A stretch of 7,121 nt of DNA, taken from contig PTKB01000138.1 in assembly GCA_002937555.1 (NCBI GenBank), positions 1 through 7,121 of the forward strand. The letters are read 5' to 3'. Position 1 is the stretch's first letter; each line of letters starts with the position of its first letter. A model generated the notes under the pieces. It was not told the origin of the DNA and did not search any database. It saw only the letters and a list, made by a program, of their open reading frames with translations. A program made the translations under genes and the position numbers. Source of the stretch: Alphaproteobacteria bacterium MarineAlpha10_Bin2. GTDB lineage: Bacteria > Pseudomonadota > Alphaproteobacteria > UBA828. This document shows positions 1 to 6,677 of this stretch, piece after piece.

Positions 1-2
1 CC

Positions 3-956
3 CGCGTTTTAGGGATGCGGGGGTATGACGTGCATCTTTGTGAATCCGAGAATGAGATAGGCGGACATGTACGCGATTTGATGCGCTATCCCGGCATGGC
101 CGAATGGGGCCGCATCACCAGCTATGGCAAGGGTCAGCTCGACAAACTAAATAATGTCGTAGTGCATACCAGCACGCTCCTGGACACCGACGATGTTCTA
201 AATTATGGCGCTGATAAGGTGGTCTTGTGCACCGGCTCGCGCTGGGCGGTCGACGGATTCAGCCATGTGAGCATGGCGCCGGTGCCGGGAATCGATGCGT
301 CCGCTTCGCAGTTCGCGACACCGGAACAGGTCATGGAGGGCAAGGACATCGGCGATCGCGTCGTGATTCTCGATGCGGACGGCTATTTTACCGGCGTGAG
401 CTTGGCGGAGATGATGGCCGATCAAGGCAAACAAGTGAGCATCGTCACCCAGTTCGGCGCCGCGGCGCCGCTCATGGACTACACCTTGGAAGCGCCAAAC
501 CTGCATCGCATGCTAAACGAAAAAAATATCGCCCAGTATGGCGGTTATTGGGTTGAGGAATGCGAACCGGGCAATGTGGTGAAGGTCAAGCTGTTCGGCC
601 TGTCTCGAGACGGCTCTAAACGCACGACCGAGCCCAAAGTAGGCGAGCCGGTGCGCAGGATGGGGAGCGAAATCGAAATCGTCGAGGCCGACACCGTAAT
701 CCTGGTGACCGCGCGGCATTCGAATGACGGGCTCTACAAATCCCTGCGGGAGCGTCAGGAAAGCTGGCACAAGGAGGGCATCGAAGGCATCTATCAGGCT
801 GGCGATTGCTATGCGCCTCGGCTGACGGGTGATGTCATCTTCGAAGGCCACCGCATTGCGCGGGGGTTCGAATCGGCGAATCCGCAGCGCCCGTTGCCCT
901 ATCTCCGCGAGCGTATGGTTTGGGGGCGGGATAATCTGCCCGGGGCGCCAAGTTAG
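3..956 (+). CDS. Trimethylamine/dimethylamine dehydrogenase-family flavoprotein, C-terminal part (5' end outside window)
   Basis: This is the C-terminal 317 residues of a flavoprotein of the trimethylamine dehydrogenase family. The reading frame is open to the left edge, and the codons before the first ATG (position 15) already match the family (R-V-L before G-Y-x-V-H-L), so that ATG is internal. Visible features are IGGH at window residues 19-22 in the first nucleotide-binding unit, the run D-D-V-L-x-Y-G-A-D-K-V, a second Rossmann-like unit starting V-V-I-L-D-A-D near residue 120, and a GD motif (G267-D268) followed by A-P-R-L. I recall nearly the same order of motifs in the methylotroph enzyme, up to the final PY-RE--WG segment. 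Known members oxidatively demethylate tri- or dimethylamine, releasing formaldehyde and passing electrons to ETF; relatives act on histamine or other substrates. The barrel with the FMN, the 4Fe-4S cluster and the substrate site is outside the window, so the substrate cannot be decided. Confidence 0.88.
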   Translation, partial: RVLGMRGYDVHLCESENEIGGHVRDLMRYPGMAEWGRITSYGKGQLDKLNNVVVHTSTLLDTDDVLNYGADKVVLCTGSRWAVDGFSHVSMAPVPGIDASASQFATPEQVMEGKDIGDRVVILDADGYFTGVSLAEMMADQGKQVSIVTQFGAAAPLMDYTLEAPNLHRMLNEKNIAQYGGYWVEECEPGNVVKVKLFGLSRDGSKRTTEPKVGEPVRRMGSEIEIVEADTVILVTARHSNDGLYKSLRERQESWHKEGIEGIYQAGDCYAPRLTGDVIFEGHRIARGFESANPQRPLPYLRERMVWGRDNLPGAPS

Positions 957-979
957 CGGCGCTTCCGAGCCGCTTCATT
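956..979 (+). terminator. Possible weak hairpin terminator after the dehydrogenase gene
   Basis: A 5-bp GC-rich inverted repeat, GCGGC (956-960) with GCCGC (969-973), flanks an 8-base loop right at the stop codon and is followed by a T-rich but interrupted stretch. The stem is short and the T-run poor, so it may not terminate transcription. It is recorded because nothing better ends the upstream transcript in the 127-base gap (957-1083). Confidence 0.25.
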
Positions 980-1004
980 CGGTTTGGCAGGAGGAAGTGC
1001 GCTC

Positions 1005-1033
1005 TTGTACGCGCCCCGGCCTATGGCTACATT
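1005..1033 (+). promoter_or_regulatory. Possible weak sigma-70 promoter before the CDGSH gene
   Basis: TTGTAC (1005-1010) and TACATT (1028-1033) are 17 bases apart, the ideal spacing, but match the consensus only 3/6 and 4/6. The position suits transcription of the CDGSH and lipoprotein genes. The match is weak enough to occur by chance, and readthrough from the upstream gene is an alternative. Confidence 0.25.
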
Positions 1034-1083
1034 CGTCGGGCCACGGCCTGTGTAGGATTCGACAATAGGGAGCTATCGCGACC

Positions 1084-1323
1084 ATGAGTGAAGCCATTAT
1101 CGCGCAAAAGGCGCCTTACGAAATGGAGTTAAAAGCAGGCAAGAAATATGCCTGGTGCCGGTGCGGGCGTAGCACCAATCAACCTTTCTGCGATGGCTCC
1201 CATTCGACGACGGACATCGAGCCGATGATCTTCACGGCCGAGAAGGCGGGAACCCAATGGTTGTGCGGCTGTAAACAAACCGCCGGCGAGCCATTCTGCG
1301 ACGGCACGCACGGAAAGCTTTAG
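1084..1323 (+). CDS. Tandem CDGSH iron-sulfur protein
   Basis: A 79-residue soluble protein made almost entirely of two CDGSH iron-sulfur motifs. The first has ligands C25, C27, C36 and H40 (C-R-C ... P-F-C-D-G-S-H). The second has C61, C63, C72 and H76 (C-G-C ... P-F-C-D-G-T-H). Each C-x-C, C, H set is the 3Cys-1His ligand pattern for a 2Fe-2S cluster, so the protein should bind two clusters in one chain, as mitochondrial CISD3 and many small bacterial homologues do. Family members are linked to electron or cluster transfer and redox sensing; the role in this organism is unknown. There is no signal peptide or membrane segment, so it is probably cytoplasmic. The ATG is preceded by AGGGAG at 1067-1072, spaced 11 bases. 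The lipoprotein gene follows after only three bases. Confidence 0.93.
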   Translation: MSEAIIAQKAPYEMELKAGKKYAWCRCGRSTNQPFCDGSHSTTDIEPMIFTAEKAGTQWLCGCKQTAGEPFCDGTHGKL

Positions 1324-1326
1324 AGT

Positions 1327-1893
1327 TTGCCGTTCGCGCCGTCAGCTTTGCGCCGTTGGGCTGTGGGCGCACCGCTTCCGGCATTGATCGCGCTTTCTCT
1401 CTTACTCTCTGGATGCGGGTTGTTCAGCGATCCACCGCCGCCATGCCCGCAAGTCTCGATTATGGATCAGGCGAAAAAAGTCACGTTCTACCGCCCGGGC
1501 CCGGGGCGCGATCTGACGGACGTTGCGTTTGACGTTCGAATCGGCGATATCGCTTTCGAATGCAGCTATGATTTTGACGATGCCGGCGACAGCGTTGCGA
1601 TCAACCTCAATATCTTATTCGTTGCCCAACGCGGCCCCGCCGCTGTGCAGGACCGGATAAAGGTGCCTTATTTCGCTGCCGTGACCAACCCGGCTCGGCG
1701 CATTCTTGCCAAGAAACAGTTCACCGTGGAGCTGGTATTCGAGGGCAATGCCGTACGCTCCCAGGTGGTCGAGGAATTGGCGCAAATCATCCCCTTTCCG
1801 GCTGGGTCCAACGGATCGGCATACAAAAGTTTCATCGGTCTGCAACTCACGCCGCGGCAGCTTGAAGACTTAAGACGCGAACTCGGTGGATGA
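1327..1893 (+). CDS. Predicted lipoprotein of unrecognised family (TTG start)
   Basis: A 188-residue predicted lipoprotein that I cannot assign to a named family. The N-terminus has a basic region (R9, R10), a hydrophobic stretch at about residues 17-27 and a lipobox L-S-G-C, with C30 the expected lipidated residue. Next come F-S-D and a run of four prolines (about residues 35-38). The mature part has a G-P-G-R-D-L-T-D-V segment, alternating hydrophobic/polar stretches suggesting beta strands, and a C-terminal L-T-P-x-Q-L-E-D-L-R-R helix. The start is TTG at 1327, since a stop codon lies in frame at 1321-1323 and the next candidate (GTG, codon 13) would remove the positive charges of the signal peptide. 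GGAAAG at 1312-1317 is a plausible ribosome binding site inside the preceding gene, so translation is probably coupled to the CDGSH gene. Coding potential and signal architecture are clear; function is unknown. Confidence 0.8.
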   Translation: MPFAPSALRRWAVGAPLPALIALSLLLSGCGLFSDPPPPCPQVSIMDQAKKVTFYRPGPGRDLTDVAFDVRIGDIAFECSYDFDDAGDSVAINLNILFVAQRGPAAVQDRIKVPYFAAVTNPARRILAKKQFTVELVFEGNAVRSQVVEELAQIIPFPAGSNGSAYKSFIGLQLTPRQLEDLRRELGG

Positions 1894-1898
1894 CTCGG

Positions 1899-1926
1899 TT
1901 GACCGGCGCTCATCACACGTTAAACT
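1899..1926 (+). promoter_or_regulatory. Likely sigma-70 promoter for the gcv operon
   Basis: TTGACC (1899-1904; 5/6 match to the -35 consensus) is followed after 16 bases by TAAACT (1921-1926; 4/6 match to the -10). It starts six bases after the lipoprotein stop codon and would begin transcription near 1933, about 20 bases before the first riboswitch helix. That is where the promoter of a riboswitch leader should be. Confidence 0.6.
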
Positions 1927-1954
1927 CGCGTCTGTCCGGTCGACACAGCTGAAC

Positions 1955-2041
1955 CTTGCGGGAGAGATTTGCCGGTCGAAAGGCCGTCGGACGCCGAAGG
2001 AGCAAATGTCCCGAAAACTCTCAGGCATCAGGGACCGCAAG
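1955..2041 (+). promoter_or_regulatory. Glycine riboswitch aptamer 1
   Basis: P1 is a perfect 7-bp helix, CTTGCGG (1955-1961) with CCGCAAG (2035-2041). P2 is GAGAG (1962-1966) with CTCTC (2018-2022). P3 is TTTGC (1968-1972) with GCAAA (2002-2006), carrying a hairpin of CGGTC (1973-1977) and GGCCG (1982-1986) closed by a GAAA tetraloop. The conserved GCCGAAGGAGC lies at 1993-2003 and CAGGCA follows P2. Confidence 0.93.
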
Positions 2042-2050
2042 GGAATGTGA

Positions 2051-2161
2051 CTCTGGAAAGCAGGCGGGAACCTGATTTAGGTTTCCGGCCTCACCGAAGG
2101 GGAAAGCCGCAGGGCAATATTCACGTCCGCGTCGGTCAATCTTTCAGGTACGGAGACAGAG
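2051..2161 (+). promoter_or_regulatory. Glycine riboswitch aptamer 2
   Basis: P1 is CTCTG (2051-2055) with CAGAG (2157-2161) and P2 is GAAAG (2056-2060) with CTTTC (2141-2145). A long hairpin occupies 2062-2091: AGGC pairs with GCCT, then an upper stem leads to a 5-base loop at 2074-2078. The conserved ACCGAAGGGG is at 2093-2102. A second, imperfect hairpin can form over about 2106-2136. At 111 bases it is longer than aptamer 1 (87 bases), the extra length lying in these two peripheral hairpins. Confidence 0.92.
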
Positions 2162-2164
2162 GGG

Positions 2165-2207
2165 GCGCCGGGCGATCCTTTCGGGGATCGCTGGCGCTTT
2201 TTGTTTT
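2165..2207 (+). terminator. Intrinsic terminator serving as riboswitch expression platform
   Basis: GCGCC (2165-2169) pairs with GGCGC (2193-2197) and GCGATCC (2172-2178) with GGATCGC (2185-2191), giving about 12 strong pairs with a small asymmetric internal loop and a 6-base loop (2179-2184). A T-rich run (2198-2207, one G) follows. The hairpin ends 17 bases before the gcvT start, so it would stop transcription before the gene. The lower stem can extend by G-U pairs between 2161-2164 and 2198-2201, the first of which belongs to P1 of aptamer 2. A glycine-bound P1 should therefore disfavour the fully extended hairpin. Confidence 0.9.
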
Positions 2208-2224
2208 CGCAGCTGGAGTTGTCG

Positions 2225-3349
2225 ATGAGCGAGACAAACGGAACTCAGTCCGTACCGGCCAATACCACACCGTTACATGACAGGCATGTCGCGCTTGGCG
2301 CGAAAATGGTGCCCTTCACCGGCTATTCCATGCCGCTCAACTATCCCACCGGCATTCTGGCTGAGCATCTTCACACCCGTGAAAGCGCTTCTCTCTTCGA
2401 CGTCAGTCATATGGGTCAGATCAGTATTTGGGGAGAAGGTGCGGCGCATGCGCTCGAGTGGCTGGTGCCGGGCGATATTATTGGCTTGGCACCATCGGCC
2501 CTGCGTTATACCCAATTCACCAACGACGCGGGCGGCATTCGCGATGACCTGATGGTCACCAATGCGGACGGGCGGCTGATGTTGGTGGTGAACGCGGCCT
2601 GCAAGGACGCCGATTTAGCTTTGTTGGAGATCGGATTTCGCGGCGCAGTCGATGTGGCGATGCATGACGACAAGGCGCTCATCGCCCTTCAGGGCCCGAA
2701 AGCGTCGGCAGCGTTGGCGCGCCATGCGCCGGGGGCCGGGGAATTGGGGTTTATGCGGGCCGCTGCGATGAAAATCGCCGGCGCGGATGCCGTCGTGACG
2801 CGTTCCGGTTATACCGGCGAAGACGGATTTGAAATTTCCGTTTACGCCGAGGCCGCGAATGATGTTTGGGATGTTTTATTGGATGAGCCGGAAGTCTCTC
2901 CCGCCGGGCTCGGCGCCAGGGATTCGTTGCGCCTGGAAGCAGGGCTCTGTCTCTATGGCCATGATATCGATGAGACCACTTCCCCGGTGGAAGCCGGGCT
3001 CCTGTGGTCGATCGGAAAGCGCCGGCGCGAGGAAGGCGGCTTTCCCGGCGAGGAGCGAATTCTCGAGGAAATTGCCAACGGCCCCAAGCGCCGCCGCGTT
3101 GGCATCTTGCCTGAGGGCCGCACACCGGCACGCGAAAATACGGAAATATTGAACGCCGCCGGAGAGGCGGTTGGCGTGATCACCAGCGGCGGCTTCGGAC
3201 CGAGCGTCGGTGGCCCGGTGGCGATGGGCTATGTCGATGCGGCGCATGCCAAATCCGGCACCGCACTTGGCCTCCTGGTACGCGGCAAGACCATTCCGGC
3301 CAGCGTTGTCAAATTGCCTTTTACCGCACATCGCTATCACAAGAATTAG
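2225..3349 (+). CDS. gcvT: Glycine cleavage system T-protein (aminomethyltransferase)
   Basis: A 374-residue cytoplasmic aminomethyltransferase, full length for the family. It takes the aminomethyl group held on the lipoyl arm of H-protein and, with tetrahydrofolate, releases ammonia and 5,10-methylene-tetrahydrofolate. Family signatures run in order: T-P-L-H near residue 15, G-A-K-M-V-P-F-T-G-Y-S-M-P at about 25-37, S-L-F-D-V-S-H-M-G at about 56-64, and G-G-I-R-D-D-L at 103-109, whose aspartate pair (107/108) contains the conserved catalytic acid. Further on are R-S-G-Y-T-G-E-D-G-F-E, a G-A-R-D-S-L-R-L-E-A-G-L segment and the C-terminal barrel domain with S-G-G-F-G-P-S. The ATG at 2225 was chosen because GGAG (2215-2218) is six bases upstream. 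An in-frame TTG at 2201 falls in the terminator T-run and is unlikely. First gene of the riboswitch-controlled operon. Confidence 0.97.
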   Translation: MSETNGTQSVPANTTPLHDRHVALGAKMVPFTGYSMPLNYPTGILAEHLHTRESASLFDVSHMGQISIWGEGAAHALEWLVPGDIIGLAPSALRYTQFTNDAGGIRDDLMVTNADGRLMLVVNAACKDADLALLEIGFRGAVDVAMHDDKALIALQGPKASAALARHAPGAGELGFMRAAAMKIAGADAVVTRSGYTGEDGFEISVYAEAANDVWDVLLDEPEVSPAGLGARDSLRLEAGLCLYGHDIDETTSPVEAGLLWSIGKRRREEGGFPGEERILEEIANGPKRRRVGILPEGRTPARENTEILNAAGEAVGVITSGGFGPSVGGPVAMGYVDAAHAKSGTALGLLVRGKTIPASVVKLPFTAHRYHKN

Positions 3350-3367
3350 AGAAGGGGAGAGAACGCC

Positions 3368-3745
3368 ATGAGCGATCTCAAATTTAGCAATGACCATGAG
3401 TGGCTGCGCACAGAGGGAGATACCGCGACCATCGGAATTTCCGATTATGCCCAGGAACAGTTGGGCGATGTGGTCTATGTGGAGTTGCCGGAAGTAGGGC
3501 AAAAGTTCGCAGCCGGCGCCCAAGCGGCCGTCGTCGAATCGGTAAAAGCGGCGAGTGAGATTTATGCGCCTGCCGGCGGCGAGGTAGTCGAAGTCAACGC
3601 CGCGCTCGAAGACGACCCCGCGTTGGTCAACAGCGATGCCACCGGCCAAGGCTGGTTTTTCAAACTCAAACTCGACGACGCGGCGGAACTCGACGCGCTG
3701 ATGGACGAGAACCGCTATCAGGAATTTGTTGCCGGGCTGGAGTGA
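3368..3745 (+). CDS. gcvH: Glycine cleavage system H-protein (lipoyl carrier)
   Basis: A 125-residue acidic H-protein, normal length. It carries the lipoic acid arm that accepts the aminomethyl group from P-protein, hands it to T-protein and is reoxidised by lipoamide dehydrogenase. The lipoylation site is K60, inside the E-S-V-K-A-A-S-E-I-Y-A-P motif (residues 57-68). Other typical parts are H-E-W-L near the N-terminus, G-I-S-D-Y-A-Q-E-Q-L-G-D at 23-34, and the G-x-G-W-F-F-K-L segment. A strong ribosome binding site (AAGGGGAGA, 3352-3360) precedes the ATG. It sits 18 bases after gcvT and 34 before gcvP. No gene for the L-protein or for lipoate attachment is in the window. Confidence 0.98.
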   Translation: MSDLKFSNDHEWLRTEGDTATIGISDYAQEQLGDVVYVELPEVGQKFAAGAQAAVVESVKAASEIYAPAGGEVVEVNAALEDDPALVNSDATGQGWFFKLKLDDAAELDALMDENRYQEFVAGLE

Positions 3746-3779
3746 GCAGGCAAGAGAGACAACTGGGAGAGGACAAAAG

Positions 3780-6665
3780 ATGACGGATGGCAAGCTCGAT
3801 TTGGCCGCTCTGCAAGCCAAGGACGCTTTTATTCACCGCCATATCGGGCCAAGTGAGGCGGACATCGCTGATATGTTGGATGGTCTCGGGCTCGATTCTT
3901 TGGATGCTTTGATGGATCAAGCGGTGCCGGGCGCCATCCGCGGCGAATTTCCCGACACGTTTGCCGGCGCCCGCACCGAGCAGGATGTCCTATCCGAGCT
4001 GGCGGAATTGGCAAGTCGCAACATAGTCGCCAAATCGATGATCGGCATGGGGTATTACGACACCTACACGCCACCGGTTATTTTGCGCAATCTTCTGGAA
4101 AACCCGGGTTGGTATACTGCTTATACGCCGTATCAGCCGGAAATCAGCCAAGGCCGCCTCGAGGCGCTGCTGATTTTTCAGACCATGGTGATGGATCTGA
4201 CGGGCATGGATTGCGCCAATGCATCCTTGCTGGACGAAGCGACCGCCGCTGCCGAGGCCGTCAACATGAGCCATGCGGTGGCGAAGAATGGTTGTGAGGC
4301 GTATTTCGTTTCCGAAGATTGCCACCCTCAGACCATCGCCGTCTTGCGCACACGTGCCCGCTCGGCTGGGATTGAAATCATTGTTGGCGATCACCGGGCG
4401 GCGCCGGAAGACGATGCGTTCTTCGGCGCTCTACTGCAATATCCGGCGAGCGGCGGCGCGATCGATGATTACCGGGTATTCATCGATGCGGCGCACGAAA
4501 AAGGCATGCTGGTGACCGTGGCGGCCGACCTTCTCGCTTTGGTATGCCTCACGCCGCCGGGCGCGTTCGGCGCCGATATCGTTGTCGGCAGCGCCCAGCG
4601 TTTCGGGGTGCCGATGGGATTTGGCGGGCCGCACGCGGCGTTCTTCGCAACTCATGATAAATATCGCCGTGCCATGCCGGGCCGCATTGTTGGTGTATCC
4701 GTGGACAAAGATGGGCGTCCGGCGCTGCGTCTGGCGCTGCAAACCCGCGAGCAACATATCCGCCGTGAAAAAGCCACCAGCAACATTTGCACGGCGCAGG
4801 TTTTGCTTGCCGTCATAGCTGCGATGTACGCGGTTTATCACGGCCCCGACGGGCTCGGCATCATCGCCGCACGCGTGCACCGCTTGACGTCCATCCTCGC
4901 GGCAGGCCTTGACCAAATAGGCATCGCAGTCGTCAACAAAAGCTGGTTCGATACCCTGACGGTTGATTTATCGGACCAAGCAGACGCAGTGTTGGCGCGC
5001 GCCGCCGAAGAGGGCATTAATCTCCGCCGCATGGATGGCGACCGGCTCGGCATTTCACTCGATGAAACGACGCTCCCCGAGGATGTCGATGCGCTGATTG
5101 GAATATTTTCTACGGACGGCCAGCCCGCCGCCAGTGTGGCCGATCTGGAGGGTGCTGCCGCAAGCGGCGTGCCCGAGGAATTTCGCCGCCGATCCGAAAT
5201 ACTCACCCATCCTCAGTTCAACACCCAGCGCTCCGAAAGCGAGATGTTGCGGTATTTACATCGTCTCGAAGGCAAAGACATCACCCTCAATCATTCCATG
5301 ATTCCGCTCGGCTCCTGCACCATGAAATTGAACGCGACGGCGGAAATGATTCCCATCACTTGGCCGGGGTTCGGCCGCATTCACCCCTTCGCGCCGCTTG
5401 ATCAGGTGCCGGGCTATATCGAAATGATCGAGGGTTTGGAGCGCATGTTGTGCGACGTGACCGGCTTTGCCGCCGTCTCGCTTCAGCCCAACGCCGGCAG
5501 TCAGGGCGAGTATGCCGGGCTTTTGGCAATTCGCGATTACCACGCGGCCAACGGTGAAGGTGACCGCGATATTTGCCTTATTCCGAGCTCGGCGCACGGC
5601 ACCAACCCAGCGAGCGCTGTTATGGCCGGGCTCAAAGTTGTGGTTGTCGCTTGCGACGATAAAGGCAATGTCGATGTTACCGACCTCAGCGCCAAGGTGG
5701 CGGAACATCGCGACCGTTTGGCGGCCCTCATGGTGACATATCCCTCCACCCACGGCGTGTTCGAGACGGCGATCGTGGATATTTGCGAGATTATTCACGC
5801 GGCCGGTGGCCAGGTCTATCTCGACGGCGCCAATTTGAACGCGCTTCTGGGTGTCAGTCTGCCAGGCGCTTTTGGCCCCGACGTCGCGCATATGAATTTG
5901 CACAAAACCTTCTGCATTCCCCATGGCGGCGGCGGTCCCGGCGTTGGGCCGATCGGTGTGCGCGCCCATTTGGCGCCGCATCTGCCCGGCCATCCGTTGG
6001 CGGCCTCAACTGATTCCGGCCCAGTATCCGCCGCACCGTGGGGCTCGGCCGGCATCCTGCCGATCTCCTGGGCCTATATCGCTATGATGGGCCGCGCCGG
6101 CCTGAAGAAAGCAACCCAGACCGCCATTCTTAACGCCAATTACCTTGCCCGTAAATTGAGCCCCTATTATCCGGTGCTGTATCGGGGTGAAAATGGCTGG
6201 GTCGCGCATGAATGCATCATCGATCTCAGACCGCTCAAGGAAAGTAGCGGTGTCACGGTGGATGATGTCGCCAAACGTCTGATGGATTACGGTTTTCATG
6301 CACCGACCATGTCGTTCCCGGTGGCTGGCACACTGATGATCGAGCCGACAGAAAGCGAACCGCGCGCTGAGCTCGACCGTTTCGCCGAAGCGATGATCGC
6401 CATCCGCGGAGAGATCAAGCGGATCGAGGACGGGGAATGGACTTTGGAGGACAATCCTTTGCACGGTGCGCCGCATACGCTGGAAGAAGTTGTTGCAAGC
6501 GATTGGTCGCACGCCTATAGCCGCGAGGAGGCGGCGTTTCCCGTTGACTCATTGCGCGACGGCAAATATTGGCCGCCGGTGGGTCGCATCGATCAGGTAT
6601 ATGGCGACCGCAACCTGATCTGCGCTTGCCCGCCGCTTGAGGCCTATCAGAACGCGGCGGAATGA
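3780..6665 (+). CDS. gcvP: Glycine cleavage system P-protein (glycine decarboxylase, single chain)
   Basis: A 961-residue PLP-dependent glycine dehydrogenase (decarboxylating), full length for the single-chain form, in which the two halves that some bacteria split into GcvPA and GcvPB are fused. It decarboxylates glycine and loads the remaining aminomethyl group onto the lipoyl arm of H-protein. The N-terminal half shows R-H-I-G-P near residue 20, G-M-G-Y-Y-D-T-Y-T-P at 89-98 and A-S-L-L-D-E-A-T at 148-155. The C-terminal half shows H-S-M-I-P-L-G-S-C-T-M-K at 505-516, H-G-T-N-P-A-S at 606-612, the PLP-binding lysine K709 in N-L-H-K-T-F, and a glycine-rich loop from 716. K709 agrees with the position in well-studied homologues. 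The start is ATG 3780, with GGGAGAGGA (3765-3773) six bases upstream. A longer reading from TTG 3726 would overlap gcvH and add residues absent from the family. No lesion is visible. Confidence 0.98.
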   Translation: MTDGKLDLAALQAKDAFIHRHIGPSEADIADMLDGLGLDSLDALMDQAVPGAIRGEFPDTFAGARTEQDVLSELAELASRNIVAKSMIGMGYYDTYTPPVILRNLLENPGWYTAYTPYQPEISQGRLEALLIFQTMVMDLTGMDCANASLLDEATAAAEAVNMSHAVAKNGCEAYFVSEDCHPQTIAVLRTRARSAGIEIIVGDHRAAPEDDAFFGALLQYPASGGAIDDYRVFIDAAHEKGMLVTVAADLLALVCLTPPGAFGADIVVGSAQRFGVPMGFGGPHAAFFATHDKYRRAMPGRIVGVSVDKDGRPALRLALQTREQHIRREKATSNICTAQVLLAVIAAMYAVYHGPDGLGIIAARVHRLTSILAAGLDQIGIAVVNKSWFDTLTVDLSDQADAVLARAAEEGINLRRMDGDRLGISLDETTLPEDVDALIGIFSTDGQPAASVADLEGAAASGVPEEFRRRSEILTHPQFNTQRSESEMLRYLHRLEGKDITLNHSMIPLGSCTMKLNATAEMIPITWPGFGRIHPFAPLDQVPGYIEMIEGLERMLCDVTGFAAVSLQPNAGSQGEYAGLLAIRDYHAANGEGDRDICLIPSSAHGTNPASAVMAGLKVVVVACDDKGNVDVTDLSAKVAEHRDRLAALMVTYPSTHGVFETAIVDICEIIHAAGGQVYLDGANLNALLGVSLPGAFGPDVAHMNLHKTFCIPHGGGGPGVGPIGVRAHLAPHLPGHPLAASTDSGPVSAAPWGSAGILPISWAYIAMMGRAGLKKATQTAILNANYLARKLSPYYPVLYRGENGWVAHECIIDLRPLKESSGVTVDDVAKRLMDYGFHAPTMSFPVAGTLMIEPTESEPRAELDRFAEAMIAIRGEIKRIEDGEWTLEDNPLHGAPHTLEEVVASDWSHAYSREEAAFPVDSLRDGKYWPPVGRIDQVYGDRNLICACPPLEAYQNAAE

Positions 6666-6677
6666 GGAGAAACGAAA

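Larger units (their letters stand above)
1955..2161 (+). promoter_or_regulatory. Tandem (two-aptamer) glycine riboswitch of the gcv operon
   Basis: The leader of gcvT contains two glycine aptamers in series, joined by a 9-base linker (2042-2050). Both carry the hallmarks of the class: a closing P1 helix, a P2 helix whose 3' strand reads CTCTC or CTTTC followed directly by AGG, and an internal GCCGAAGGAGC or ACCGAAGGGG element. Each aptamer of this class binds one glycine, and in known cases the tandem form switches on glycine cleavage genes when glycine is abundant. The downstream genes are the T, H and P proteins, which matches. A terminator follows three bases after aptamer 2, so control is probably by transcription attenuation. 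Helices were paired by hand and agree with the class fold. An open reading frame across this stretch is not a gene. Confidence 0.95.

Noticed and set aside
198..851. Two minus-strand frames opposite the dehydrogenase gene
   Set aside because: The plus-strand protein matches the trimethylamine dehydrogenase family along its whole length; the opposite frames are low-complexity shadows.
1932..1947. Small palindrome TGTCCGGTCGACA as a possible operator
   Set aside because: It is short and imperfect, lies around the expected transcription start, and no regulator or second copy supports it.
2201..2224. TTG start extending gcvT by 8 codons
   Set aside because: It lies in the T-run of the terminator with no ribosome binding site, whereas ATG 2225 has GGAG six bases upstream.
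1969..2280. Open reading frame of 103 codons across the gcvT leader
   Set aside because: It coincides with the two glycine aptamers and the terminator, has no family resemblance, and its sequence is explained by RNA structure.
3726..3779. TTG start extending gcvP by 18 codons
   Set aside because: It would overlap the end of gcvH, lacks a ribosome binding site and adds residues not seen in P-proteins. ATG 3780 has a strong site.
2876..3820. 314-codon open frame on the minus strand
   Set aside because: It lies antisense to gcvT, gcvH and the start of gcvP, whose products are unmistakable. Its length reflects the GC-rich codon pattern of the opposite strand.
5256..5993. 245-codon open frame on the minus strand inside gcvP
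   Set aside because: It is antisense to the conserved catalytic half of P-protein and shows no recognisable domain.
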